From positions 1 to 22,842 of the forward strand of contig JADJMS010000007.1 of NCBI GenBank assembly GCA_016709495.1: DNA of 22,842 nt, in the 5' to 3' direction. Shown here in pieces: positions 1 through 10,191 of this stretch. The translations under genes were made by a program, and so were the position numbers. The first letter of the stretch is position 1, and every line of letters begins with the position of its first letter. The notes under the pieces are model-generated. The model saw only the letters and a program-made list of their open reading frames with translations, did no database searches and was not told the DNA's origin. This stretch comes from Candidatus Dechloromonas phosphorivorans. GTDB lineage: Bacteria > Pseudomonadota > Gammaproteobacteria > Burkholderiales > Rhodocyclaceae.

Positions 1-1503
<1,503 letters not shown>

Positions 1504-1520
1504 AAACTCATTTTGTTCAT

Positions 1521-1547
1521 GATCGTTACACTCCCAGTGTAACGATC
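1521..1547. repeat. Perfect 12-bp inverted repeat in the tRNA-Ala/23S spacer
   Basis: GATCGTTACACT, a 3-nt loop and AGTGTAACGATC form a perfect hairpin 18 nt from the point where 23S sequence starts. It lies in the spacer between boxA and the truncated 23S. It may be a spacer processing structure; it has no T-tract, so it is unlikely to be a terminator. Confidence 0.7.
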
Positions 1548-1602
1548 GATGCAATCACAACGCATCACCCATGCCTCATCAGCACGAGTGACACAACCTT
1601 CT

Positions 1603-1620
1603 TCCAAATTTTTAAAGAGC
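1603..1620 (-). promoter_or_regulatory. Spacer boxA antitermination element
   Basis: The minus strand reads GCTCTTTAAAAATTTGGA, which contains a boxA-like GCTCTTTAA core. The same 18 bases recur in the 16S leader at 3643-3660. Bacterial rRNA operons commonly carry boxA both before 16S and before 23S, where the NusB/NusE antitermination complex binds. Confidence 0.8.
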
Positions 1621-1642
1621 GTAACCTTTGATTGCTCAAAAG

Positions 1643-1672
1643 CTAAAGATAAACAAGTCTGCTTATCTTTAG
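1643..1672. repeat. Stem-loop in rRNA spacer
   Basis: CTAAAGATAAACA and TGCTTATCTTTAG can pair over 13 bp, with one G-U on the RNA strand, around a 4-nt loop. It sits between tRNA-Ala and boxA, where it could separate tRNA processing from the 23S precursor. Confidence 0.55.
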
Positions 1673-1680
1673 GTTTTGGG

Positions 1681-1753
1681 TGGAGGATAACAGGATCGAA
1701 CCGTTGACCCCTGCTTGCAAAGCAGGTGCTCTCCCCAGCTGAGCTAATCCCCT
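1681..1753 (-). tRNA. tRNA-Ala (anticodon TGC)
   Basis: The minus strand folds as a tRNA: acceptor strand ending ATCCTCCA, anticodon arm CCTGCTTTGCAAGCAGG with TGC, and T-arm GGTTCGATCC. It is the standard second spacer tRNA of a proteobacterial rRNA operon. The D-loop has one G more and the variable-loop region one G fewer than I expect for this tRNA, and position 1 is A opposite C72. These look like homopolymer sequencing errors. The three bases after the discriminator read CCC, not CCA. Confidence 0.93.
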
Positions 1754-1848
1754 CTAAACGCGCCATGCTGCGTTGCTCAACTTCTTGCATAGCGATGCTA
1801 TGTGGCGAAGTTTCGCGCCTTGCCTGACTCGTTTATCTGATAAGACGT

Positions 1849-1923
1849 TGGTGGGTCTGGTTGGAATCGAACCAACGACCCCGCCTTATCAAGACGATGC
1901 TCTAACGACTGAGCTACAGACCT
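1849..1923 (-). tRNA. tRNA-Ile (anticodon GAT)
   Basis: The minus strand carries the D-arm start GTAGCTCAG, the anticodon arm CGTCTTGATAAGGCG with GAT, the T-arm GTTGGTTCGATTCCAAC and an encoded CCA at 1849-1851. It lies between 16S and tRNA-Ala as usual. The D-loop and variable region each look one base short of the usual sequence, again at runs of G, and base 1 is A opposite C72. Confidence 0.94.
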
Positions 1924-1944
1924 CGTCTGTACGCTACTATTGAA

Positions 1945-1966
1945 CAACCGATAGGTTGTGGGTGCC
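1945..1966 (-). other. 3' strand of the 16S precursor processing stem
   Basis: On the minus strand this segment, just downstream of 16S, is the reverse complement of leader segment 3622-3642 apart from one extra base in a TT run. The two would pair across the whole 16S transcript, the classic substrate for RNase III release of pre-16S. Confidence 0.75.
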
Positions 1967-1982
1967 AGGATGCTTTCTCTAG

Positions 1983-3512
<1,530 letters not shown>

Positions 3513-3621
3513 AATCCAAAAACATCACAATCCACTGACAGTAATTCTCATTACTTCGATGTATCTCTACATCCGTGTGATTGCCTTAATACTTTTTGCA
3601 ACTTGCGTCGCTTCGCATCAA

Positions 3622-3642
3622 GGCACCCACACCTATCGGTTG
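3622..3642 (-). other. 5' strand of the 16S precursor processing stem
   Basis: The leader segment CAACCGATAGGTGTGGGTGCC (minus strand) pairs with 1945-1966 downstream of 16S. It lies directly after boxA. This is the expected position of the RNase III stalk. Confidence 0.75.
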
Positions 3643-3660
3643 TCCAAATTTTTAAAGAGC
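3643..3660 (-). promoter_or_regulatory. Leader boxA antitermination element
   Basis: GCTCTTTAAAAATTTGGA on the minus strand, identical over 18 bases to the spacer boxA at 1603-1620. It lies about 40 nt downstream of the predicted transcription start of the rRNA promoter. Confidence 0.8.
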
Positions 3661-3706
3661 TTTCGCTGCGCCGTCTCGTTAAATTCGTCAGCAGCAAAGA
3701 AGCGAG

Positions 3707-3735
3707 ATTATGAACCGTTTCTTCTAACTCGTCAA
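3707..3735 (-). promoter_or_regulatory. rRNA operon promoter (sigma-70 type)
   Basis: On the minus strand a -35 box TTGACG (3730-3735) and a -10 box CATAAT (3707-3712) are separated by exactly 17 bp. An A/T-rich stretch at about 3736-3775 upstream would serve as an UP element. A GC-rich discriminator (CTCGC) follows the -10 box, as is typical of stringently controlled rRNA promoters. The start site would be near 3700. Confidence 0.8.
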
Positions 3736-3822
3736 GACTTTTGAAGAAATATTTCTGAACCAAACTTCTTTTAAATCTATTTCCAACAAACTTTCCAAAA
3801 CCCTGAAACCTTCTCTGGGCCT

Positions 3823-3898
3823 TGGTTGCGGGAGCAGGACTTGAACCTGCGACCTTCGGGTTATGAGCCCGACGAGCTGCCAACTGCTCCATCCCGCG
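3823..3898 (-). tRNA. Initiator tRNA-fMet (anticodon CAT), copy 1
   Basis: A 76-nt tRNA with encoded CCA. Initiator hallmarks are visible: C1 opposite A72 (no pair), and three consecutive G-C pairs in the anticodon stem around CTCATAA. It lies upstream of, and on the same strand as, the 16S gene, and has its own consensus promoter at 3915-3943. Readthrough would make it the leader gene of the rRNA operon. A second copy with the same body lies at 21807-21879. Confidence 0.97.
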
Positions 3899-3914
3899 TC
3901 CGTCAGAGGGGCGC

Positions 3915-3943
3915 ATTGTACGGACCCCCCTATACCCTGTCAA
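3915..3943 (-). promoter_or_regulatory. Promoter of tRNA-fMet copy 1
   Basis: The minus strand has a perfect -35 TTGACA (3938-3943), a 17-bp spacer and a near-consensus -10 TACAAT (3915-3920), about 17 nt before the mature tRNA 5' end. It lies just downstream of the parA stop codon. Confidence 0.88.
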
Positions 3944-3961
3944 GACAATTTGGAGATTCTT

Positions 3962-4582
3962 TTACTTTGCCTCTAACCATTCCAAAAGCGGCGCCCACTG
4001 TTCAACGTCCCGACGATGCTTTGCACGTGGTGGATCAAAGAGAGTCATCCCACCAGATGCCACGTTTACGTAGTTCTGGGTATTGCGTAGATAGGTGATG
4101 ATGGGAATGTCAAAGTGCTTGATGAATTCCTGCAACATGCCAGCCGCCTTGGTCCTCGGATCGACGCGCATGGCGACAATGCCTACTTTGACACGCCGAC
4201 CACGCATTTCATTTCGAATTGAATTCAGGAAATCCTCTGTGGCCGCCATATCAAAGATCGATGGGACCAAAGGGATAATTACCTTGTCGACCACTCGCAA
4301 GTAGTCGGTGAGCTTGTATCCCTGCAAACCTGCGGGCGCATCGAGAACGACCCAGTCGGCCTCCTGCGGCAGATTCAGAACGATTTGATTGCCGGCAAAG
4401 TAGCCAGTCACCGGCGGCAACGCTGGGTCACGAAATGCCATCCAGCGCAAGGCTGACTGTTGCCGATCAAGATCGCACAAGGTGACTGCCTTGCCTTGAT
4501 TGGCGAAATAACCAGACAGATTCGTCGCAAGCGTGCTTTTACCCGCCCCGCCTTTTGGATTAGCCACCAGAACCGAGCGCAT
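3962..4582 (-). CDS. ParA/MinD-type P-loop ATPase (orphan)
   Basis: A 206-aa ATPase of the ParA/MinD (SIMIBI) class. The deviant Walker A motif KGGAGKST with its signature lysine is at residues 10-17, switch I DLDRQQSA at about 38-45, and the Walker B-like VVLDAPAG at about 78-85. Such proteins dimerise on ATP and position DNA or protein cargo on the nucleoid or membrane. No parB, parS-like repeat or cargo gene is visible nearby, so its cargo is unknown; the true chromosomal parA normally sits with parB near the origin. The start is supported by AAAAGGGGG at 4591-4599, 8 nt upstream of the ATG. The gene looks intact and ends just before the tRNA-fMet promoter. Confidence 0.88.
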   Translation of the reverse strand: MRSVLVANPKGGAGKSTLATNLSGYFANQGKAVTLCDLDRQQSALRWMAFRDPALPPVTGYFAGNQIVLNLPQEADWVVLDAPAGLQGYKLTDYLRVVDKVIIPLVPSIFDMAATEDFLNSIRNEMRGRRVKVGIVAMRVDPRTKAAGMLQEFIKHFDIPIITYLRNTQNYVNVASGGMTLFDPPRAKHRRDVEQWAPLLEWLEAK

Positions 4583-4611
4583 ATATATATCCCCCTTTTA
4601 TTGATCGGCAA

Positions 4612-4639
4612 ATTATATTCCCCGGCGCATTCGGGTCAT
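4612..4639 (-). promoter_or_regulatory. Probable promoter of the parA-like gene
   Basis: The minus strand has a perfect -10 TATAAT (4612-4617) and a weak -35 ATGACC (4634-4639) with a 16-bp spacer, about 30 bp before the ATG. It occupies most of the short divergent gap to the IclR gene, so the regulator could affect both genes. Confidence 0.5.
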
Positions 4640-4641
4640 AC

Positions 4642-5481
4642 ATGCATAGAATGTTGCTTTTGATATTGCCAGATGCCGCCATGCCAACCCTAGTTTCTGA
4701 TGATCGCCAGGGAATTCAATCGATTGAGGTTGGGTTTCGTCTATTAGATGTACTTGCAGCCACATCACGCCCAATGATGCTGCGCGATATTGCCAAAGGT
4801 GCAGGCATGCCTGCTGCCAAGGCGCATCGCTACATGGTCAGTTTCATGCGTATCGGCCTAATCGAACAGGATCGCGCCAGTGGGCGTTACGATTTGGGAA
4901 GTTACGCGCTTCAGCTGGGGCTTTCGGGGTTGGGCAGACTTGACCCGGTACGCTTGGCGGTACCCGTGCTAGAAGACCTTTGTGAGGAAATCAACGGAAC
5001 TGTTGCCCTTGCCGTCTGGGGCAACCATGGCGCAACTGTCGTCCGCATTGTTGATGCGGGCGGGCCAGTCACAATTACCCTGCGTGCAGGGACCGTCCTT
5101 CCACTCTACAAATCAGCAACCGGCCGTGCCTTTGCTGCGTTCTACCGGGCACCGTATTTGAAAAAGTTGCTGGATGACGAACTGCATCAAGCGGCTGAAG
5201 CGACCAAAACATCAATTACCAACCTTAAACGCCAGCTTGAAAAAAACCTGATCGATATTCGTCAGCATGGCATCTCTCGCGCCACGGGCAGCCTGACGCC
5301 AGGCATCAATGGTTTTAGTGCACCGGTTTACGACCACAGCCAAACGATGGTTGCGGCGATAACCTCACTCGGCACCGTTGGCGATTTCAACGTCGAATGG
5401 GATAGCCCGGTTGCCAAAGCCATGCTTATCGCTGCCGGCAAACTGTCGCAGCGCCTGGGATACGAAGCGCCCACGGCCTGA
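4642..5481 (+). CDS. IclR-family transcriptional regulator
   Basis: A helix-turn-helix regulator with the IclR two-domain layout. The N-terminal winged HTH covers about residues 22-85 (GIQSIEVGFRLLDVLA, then MLRDIAKGAGMPAAKAHRYM). The C-terminal effector-binding domain covers about 95-275, with the family's typical SATGRAF segment and GINGFSAPV near its end. The open frame allows an ATG at 4642 (279 aa) or 4681 (266 aa). Neither has a clear Shine-Dalgarno; the second is closer to the usual family length. It is divergent from the ParA gene and ends only 11 bp from the convergent TPM gene. The ligand cannot be told from sequence. No frameshift is seen. Confidence 0.88.
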   Translation: MHRMLLLILPDAAMPTLVSDDRQGIQSIEVGFRLLDVLAATSRPMMLRDIAKGAGMPAAKAHRYMVSFMRIGLIEQDRASGRYDLGSYALQLGLSGLGRLDPVRLAVPVLEDLCEEINGTVALAVWGNHGATVVRIVDAGGPVTITLRAGTVLPLYKSATGRAFAAFYRAPYLKKLLDDELHQAAEATKTSITNLKRQLEKNLIDIRQHGISRATGSLTPGINGFSAPVYDHSQTMVAAITSLGTVGDFNVEWDSPVAKAMLIAAGKLSQRLGYEAPTA

Positions 5482-5492
5482 CACCTGTAGGT

Positions 5493-5990
5493 TCAGAGCA
5501 GAATCGGTTGATTCGGTAGCTCGTTCGGGTTTCTATCTCCCGCCGGAAAATATTGCGCCAGCAATTCTCCGGCTCTTCGAATGGCGGCCAGAGCGCCGCC
5601 ACGATAGTCACCCGATTTGAAAGCCATCTCCATGCTTCGGCAGATGGCATCCCATTCAGCCTGCGGCACCTTTGCTGCGATACCACGATCAGCAAGAATT
5701 TCTACACAGCGATCTACCAGTTGAACGTAGATCAGCACGCCACTGTTTTCTTCTGTATCCCAAACTCGGAGTTGGGCAAACAAGTCATCTGCACGTTGTC
5801 GCGCGACATGGCCATGCCACAAGTAAACAAAGGGAATCGGGCCTTCGACGACAAAGCGCAACTCACCGCGCTGATTACTTTCAGCGACAACAACTGCCGC
5901 CCCAACCTCAGCCGATAGAGCCGGCCCAAAGTGACGCGCAGCAAGCCATCGCGGCGCCAGCAGGTGTTTGAATAATCGTCCGATGTTCAT
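5493..5990 (-). CDS. Small TPM-domain protein
   Basis: A 165-aa protein with a TPM-fold domain over most of its length. The family pattern is visible in AAVVVAESNQRGELRFVVEG (about 32-51), an acidic WDTEENSGVLIYVQLVDRCVEILADRG region, and the C-terminal GDYRGGALAAIRRAGELL helix. There is no signal peptide or glycine-rich tail, unlike the preceding TPM gene. Its ATG directly abuts the upstream gene's stop (TAAATG), so the two are translationally coupled. TPM proteins of this short class often follow a LemA plus long-TPM pair; their exact biochemical role is not settled. Confidence 0.85.
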   Translation of the reverse strand: MNIGRLFKHLLAPRWLAARHFGPALSAEVGAAVVVAESNQRGELRFVVEGPIPFVYLWHGHVARQRADDLFAQLRVWDTEENSGVLIYVQLVDRCVEILADRGIAAKVPQAEWDAICRSMEMAFKSGDYRGGALAAIRRAGELLAQYFPAGDRNPNELPNQPILL

Positions 5991-6866
5991 TTACCAGCTC
6001 CCTGACGCACCGCCGCCCCCGCCTGAACCGCCACCACCACTAAAACCTCCACCACCAGAACCGCCACGACCACCACCACTGAAAATTCCGCTTAGAACGA
6101 TATCCAGACCGAAGATGGCGAGAAAGATACCGAGCAATGCGCCACCGATGATGCCGGCCATGCCGCCGACAAACAACCAGCCAAGGCCACCGGTCAAACA
6201 ACCGACCAGACCGCACCCCACAAGATTACCCAGCAGATGGCGCAGAACCGTACCGCCGAGAACGACAGCCACCAGAACCCCGATCAACAAACCTTCAGGC
6301 ATGTCGGTGATATTCATTTTCGCGCCACTCCAGGCCACACCGGAAGGCTCGGGTAGTTGTTCGCCATCAATGATTTTCGCAATGGCCGTGACGCCCGCAT
6401 TGATACCGCCGGGAAAGTCGCCATTTTTGAAAAACGGCGTAATCGTTTCGGAGATGATGCGTTTGGCGGTTGCGTCATTGAGCGCACCTTCCAACCCGTA
6501 GCCCACTTCGATCCGCAAGCGCCGATCATCTTTGGCGACAATCAGCATCACGCCATCATCGACACCTTTGCGACCGACTTTCCATGCATCAAAGAGGCGG
6601 ATACTGAACTGCTCGATGGCTTCCGGCTGCGTCGTGGGCAATATCAATACAACCAACTGAGCGCCCTTACGCGCTTCCAAATCTGCCAGTTGCTGCTCAA
6701 GCACAGCTTTCTGATCACCGCTCAAGGTAGCCGTAAGATCAGTCACGCGCGCCGTCAAAGACGGGATGGCAACCAGTCCGGACGAGTCAGCGCCCGGAGC
6801 CGCCCCCGCAAACAAAGAAAAAAGGCAGAGCAACAGCCTTGCCAGTCGAGCAGCCAGAAGGCTCAT
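5991..6866 (-). CDS. TPM-domain membrane protein, YgcG-like, with Gly-rich tail
   Basis: A 291-aa exported membrane protein. A signal peptide spans about residues 1-25 (LLLCLFSLFAGAAPGA). The TPM domain covers about 35-165 and includes LVVLILPTTQPEAIEQFSIR and DDGVMLIVAKDDRRLRIEVGYGLEG-type strands. One or two hydrophobic segments lie around 185-255. The C-terminus is about 30 residues of mostly Gly and Ser ending SGSW. This matches the YgcG/beta-propeller-domain-free TPM family usually encoded beside lemA. It starts 7 bp after the corrected lemA stop. Function is not established; a role at the inner membrane or envelope is inferred from topology and partners. Confidence 0.88.
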   Translation of the reverse strand: MSLLAARLARLLLCLFSLFAGAAPGADSSGLVAIPSLTARVTDLTATLSGDQKAVLEQQLADLEARKGAQLVVLILPTTQPEAIEQFSIRLFDAWKVGRKGVDDGVMLIVAKDDRRLRIEVGYGLEGALNDATAKRIISETITPFFKNGDFPGGINAGVTAIAKIIDGEQLPEPSGVAWSGAKMNITDMPEGLLIGVLVAVVLGGTVLRHLLGNLVGCGLVGCLTGGLGWLFVGGMAGIIGGALLGIFLAIFGLDIVLSGIFSGGGRGGSGGGGFSGGGGSGGGGGASGSW

Positions 6867-6873
6867 CGCGGAA

Positions 6874-7483
6874 TTACTTGGCAGCCGCCGGCTTGGGCGC
6901 GTTGAAATCGATCTTCGGCGCCGTACTGATTGCTTTTTCGTTGTCTACGGCGAAATTAGCCTTGGTTTTCCAACCCATGAATGGCGGTCAAGTTGTTGGG
7001 GAAAGTGCGTACCGAGACGTTGTATTCCTGAACCGCCTTGATGTAACGATTACGCGCAACCGTAATACGGTTCTCGGTTCCTTCAACCTGCGCCTGCAAG
7101 TCACGGAAATTGGCATCCGCTTTGAGTTGCGGGTAGTTTTCGGAAACCACCAGCAGACGGCCGAGGGAACTGGACAAATCGGCCTGTGCCTTCTGGAATT
7201 TGGCGAAAGCCGCTTCGTCATTGATCAGCTCAGGCGTTGCCTTGATGCTGCCAACACTAGCCCGCGCTTCGGTCACTTGCGTCAGCACTTCTTTTTCATG
7301 CGCTGCGTAACCCTGAACGATGGCAACCAGGTTGGGTACCAAATCAGCACGGCGCTGGTATTGGTTGAGCACTTCGGACCAGGCCGAATTAACCGCCTCG
7401 TCATTGGTCTGAACCTGATTGTAGCCACAACCGGAAAGAAAGGAGGTGATCAAGGCAAGCAGGGCAAACAGTCTGATTTTCAT
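6874..7483 (-). CDS. lemA: LemA family lipoprotein (one frameshift)
   Basis: A LemA protein of about 200 aa. I choose the ATG at 7483 because it starts a clean lipoprotein signal, MKIRLFALLALITSFLSGC, with lipobox LSGC; a longer in-frame start at 7507 would spoil it. The helical LemA domain follows (NQYQRRADLVPNLVAIVQGY, then YPQLKADANFRDLQAQVEG-type sequence). Near 6976-6981 the reading frame shifts. The alternate frame continues with the expected family end MGWKTKANFAVDNEKAI and stops at 6874-6876. One missing base, probably T in a TT run, restores it. It lies between a zinc-ribbon gene and the TPM genes. Confidence 0.9.
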
Positions 7484-7591
7484 GGCGTGGGTCTCACATA
7501 TATACAAGTAGTATGAATATGGGGCCAGCGAGCAAAAAGCTCAAGCGTCATAAAGCCATCACATGAAAAGAATTGTGAGAAGAAAATTTCC

Positions 7592-7828
7592 TCAGGGTGC
7601 TGGCGGCTTGAGCATCTGTTGCTTGATGATCGGTCCAACTGCATTCCAGGCCAGTGTGCCGCCGACAACCAGCAAAGCAGTGCCAAGGACCAACTGAATC
7701 AACAGAACAATCAGGTCATGTTTCTGGCGACTCAGCTTGCGACTCGGGTTCGTTGCGCCACAACCCGGGCAGGCCTCGGCTGACGTATCGACTTTATGGC
7801 CGCAGGCGCGGCACGGAACAAGCGACAT
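7592..7828 (-). CDS. Small zinc-ribbon membrane protein
   Basis: A 78-aa protein. Two CxxC knuckles (C6, C9 and C20, C23, in PCRACG and ACPGCG) form a short zinc ribbon, followed by a basic linker and one transmembrane helix at about residues 40-62. The ribbon would therefore face the cytoplasm or act at the membrane surface. It is 108 bp upstream of lemA on the same strand and is probably the first gene of that operon. It is divergent from miaA. No name can be assigned. Confidence 0.8.
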   Translation of the reverse strand: MSLVPCRACGHKVDTSAEACPGCGATNPSRKLSRQKHDLIVLLIQLVLGTALLVVGGTLAWNAVGPIIKQQMLKPPAP

Positions 7829-7910
7829 GATTTCTCCCTATCTGATTTGGGAATTATAGGCCGGAGCAGGCTACGAAGTGAGAGCCAAGCGCATGGTAGG
7901 ATTCGCCGCC

Positions 7911-8855
7911 ATGAATTCGACCCGCCAGCCTCCCGCCATTCTCATCATGGGCCCGACCGCCTCGGGCAAGACCGCTGTCGCCATGAACCTTGCCGACCGT
8001 TTTCCCGTTGAACTGATCAGCGTCGATTCAGCCCAGGTCTTCCGCGACATGAATGTCGGCACCGCCAAGCCGGATGCCGCAACCCTGGCGCGTTACCCGC
8101 ATCGCCTCATCGACATCATTTCGCCGGAAGAAAGCTACTCCACCGCGCGTTTTCGCGATGATGCGTTGGCGGCGATGGCAGAAATCACGGCTGCCGGCAA
8201 AGTTCCGGTACTGGTTGGGGGCACGATGCTCTACTTCCGGTCGCTTTTGCAGGGGCTGGCCGAGTTGCCCAAAGCTGACCCGGGACTCCGCGCCGAGATT
8301 GATGCCGAAGCAGCAATCCACGGCTGGCCGGCCATGCACCAAAAATTAAGCCATTTAGACCCGTCGACCGCAACACGTTTGCACCCGACTGATAGTCAGC
8401 GCATCCAGCGTGCGCTGGAGATCTGCCAACTCTCGGGCCGCTCGATGTCCGCGCTATTAGCCGAAAGCGAACAGCAATGTCCGCCTTACAATTTTCTGTC
8501 GATTGGCCTGTTGCCGTCAGCGCGCAGCGTGCTGCATGAACGGATTGCCCGCCGCTTCGATGAAATGCTGCTCGGCGGCCTGGATGATGAAGTGCGACAT
8601 TTGCGGCAAAAATACAATTTGCACCCGAATTTGCCGTCCATGCGCTGCGTTGGCTATCGCCAAGCGTGGGAAGCGCAAGATGGTTTGTTGCCGGCAAAGG
8701 AGTTGCGTGATCGCGGCATTTTCGCCACACGCCAGTTGGCCAAACGGCAGATTACCTGGCTGACCAACTCATTCGAAGCGGAAAATTTTGATTGTCTCGA
8801 TCCCGCACTCAGCGAAAAAATCGCCGCGCGTTGCTGTCAATTTCTCCAGCTTTGA
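7911..8855 (+). CDS. miaA: tRNA dimethylallyltransferase MiaA
   Basis: MiaA transfers the dimethylallyl group from DMAPP to N6 of A37 in tRNAs reading UNN codons. The P-loop GPTASGKT is near the N-terminus, followed by DSAQVFRDMNVGTAKP (family DSxxVYxxMxIGTAKP) and the central SQRIQRALEI segment. RCVGYRQAW and the C-terminal QLAKRQITWL are also typical. At about 314 aa it is full length and has no frameshift. I prefer the ATG at 7911: AGGA lies 9 nt upstream and the P-loop spacing is normal. A GTG at 7878 would add 11 residues. It is monocistronic, divergent from the zinc-ribbon gene. Confidence 0.96.
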   Translation: MNSTRQPPAILIMGPTASGKTAVAMNLADRFPVELISVDSAQVFRDMNVGTAKPDAATLARYPHRLIDIISPEESYSTARFRDDALAAMAEITAAGKVPVLVGGTMLYFRSLLQGLAELPKADPGLRAEIDAEAAIHGWPAMHQKLSHLDPSTATRLHPTDSQRIQRALEICQLSGRSMSALLAESEQQCPPYNFLSIGLLPSARSVLHERIARRFDEMLLGGLDDEVRHLRQKYNLHPNLPSMRCVGYRQAWEAQDGLLPAKELRDRGIFATRQLAKRQITWLTNSFEAENFDCLDPALSEKIAARCCQFLQL

Positions 8856-8960
8856 TCCGGCACGGGCTTGCTTCTGGCCGCACAAATAAGAAGCATTGCC
8901 ATTTCAACTGAGTAACTGCATGATGAGGGCTTAATAAATATCCCATCAGAGGAGACAAGA

Positions 8961-10157
8961 ATGCCCCGCACTCCAAAAATTTCTGGTTATAGCTTCCTGC
9001 TACTCATCACGCTTGCAGCAGGATGTTCTAACTCTCCCGAAAAAACCACGGTGGCTGCACCAGCGCCGCCGCCCATCGTTGCCGTGCCCTATGAAGAAGC
9101 GGTACGCAAGGCGGCACAGGATGTGCTGACCAACGCCAAACTACCCGCCGACCAAAAATTCAGCCTGATCATTGACCCGCTGGTCGATGGGAACACCGGG
9201 CAACGCACGGTAGCCACCGCCAGTATGGAAAAAACCTTTACTGACATGGTCAAGGCCAATTTTCAGCAGCTGGATCTCAAACCATTCAATAATGAAGTAG
9301 TCGCCCAAGCGCCGTTGATTATGGTCGGCACTTTCACGCCGATCAATCTCCAGGGCAAGGCGGATGGCGAGCGCGACGCTTACCGCATCTGCTTCGCCCT
9401 GGCTGACCTGAAAACAGGGAAGATCATCAGCAAAGGGCTGGCGCGCGCCTTGCCAGATGGCTTCGACCCGACTCCGCTGCCTTTCTTCCGTGACATGCCG
9501 GTCTGGTCAAAGGATACGGCGGTGGACGGCTACATCAAGACCTGCCAAGGTACCAAGGCCGGCGACCCGATCAACCCGGCCTACATCGATGCCGTCCTGG
9601 CCTCGTCGACCATTAATGAAGCAATGGCGGCTTATCAGGCAAAGCGTTACAAGGATTCCCTGGCGCTTTACCAGTCCGTGCTGAAAAACCCGGCTGGCAA
9701 TCAGGCGCGAGTTCATGCCGGCATCTACATGAACAACCAGAAACTGGGGCGCAAGCCGGCGGCTATGAAGTCTTTCGGTGAACTCGTCAACATGGGACTA
9801 GCGACTGACCGCCTGGCCATCAGCTTCAATTTCAAACCCGGCGCCACCGCCTTCACGCCTGACCAATATCCTTATGGCCTGTGGCTGACGGAGATTGCCA
9901 AACAGGCGCAACGTCAGACCAGCTGCCTTGAGGTCGCCGGGCACACGCGCAAAGGAAGCTCGGAACAACTGGATGAACGGCTCTCGCTACAACGGGCCGA
10001 GTTCGTGCGCCAAAAATTGATCGCAACCAGCCCGGCACTGGCCAAACGCAGCACGGCACAAGGTTACGGCTCGCAGAAAACGTTAGTTGGCACCGGCAAG
10101 GGCAACGACTCCGATGTGCTGGATCAACGTATCGATTTCAAGAAGACCGCCTGCTGA
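8961..10157 (+). CDS. Outer-membrane lipoprotein with TPR-like and OmpA-like domains
   Basis: A 398-aa exported lipoprotein. The signal peptide ends in lipobox LAAGC with Cys22; Ser at +2 predicts outer-membrane sorting. The region at about 40-200 contains SLIIDPLVDGNTGQRTVA and APLIMVGTFTPINLQGKA, in a style seen in lipoproteins encoded beside caspase genes. A TPR-like helical pair (about 215-275, AMAAYQAKRYKDSLALYQSV) follows, then an OmpA-like peptidoglycan-binding domain (about 285-398) with GHTRKGSSEQLDERLSLQRA. GAGGAGA 5 nt before the ATG is a strong Shine-Dalgarno. The WD40-caspase gene begins 34 bp downstream. I infer an anchored cell-wall partner for that protein; the function is not known. 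Confidence 0.85.
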   Translation: MPRTPKISGYSFLLLITLAAGCSNSPEKTTVAAPAPPPIVAVPYEEAVRKAAQDVLTNAKLPADQKFSLIIDPLVDGNTGQRTVATASMEKTFTDMVKANFQQLDLKPFNNEVVAQAPLIMVGTFTPINLQGKADGERDAYRICFALADLKTGKIISKGLARALPDGFDPTPLPFFRDMPVWSKDTAVDGYIKTCQGTKAGDPINPAYIDAVLASSTINEAMAAYQAKRYKDSLALYQSVLKNPAGNQARVHAGIYMNNQKLGRKPAAMKSFGELVNMGLATDRLAISFNFKPGATAFTPDQYPYGLWLTEIAKQAQRQTSCLEVAGHTRKGSSEQLDERLSLQRAEFVRQKLIATSPALAKRSTAQGYGSQKTLVGTGKGNDSDVLDQRIDFKKTAC

Positions 10158-10191
10158 GCCTCATTCTTCGCCGTTGACGAGGGCCATTGCC

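Noticed and set aside
5968..6501. Proline-rich plus-strand frame of 177 codons
   Set aside because: It is the antisense of the glycine-rich tail of the TPM protein.
10087..10191. Upstream start for the WD40-caspase gene
   Set aside because: It would overlap the lipoprotein coding region and place 35 non-signal residues before a clear signal peptide.
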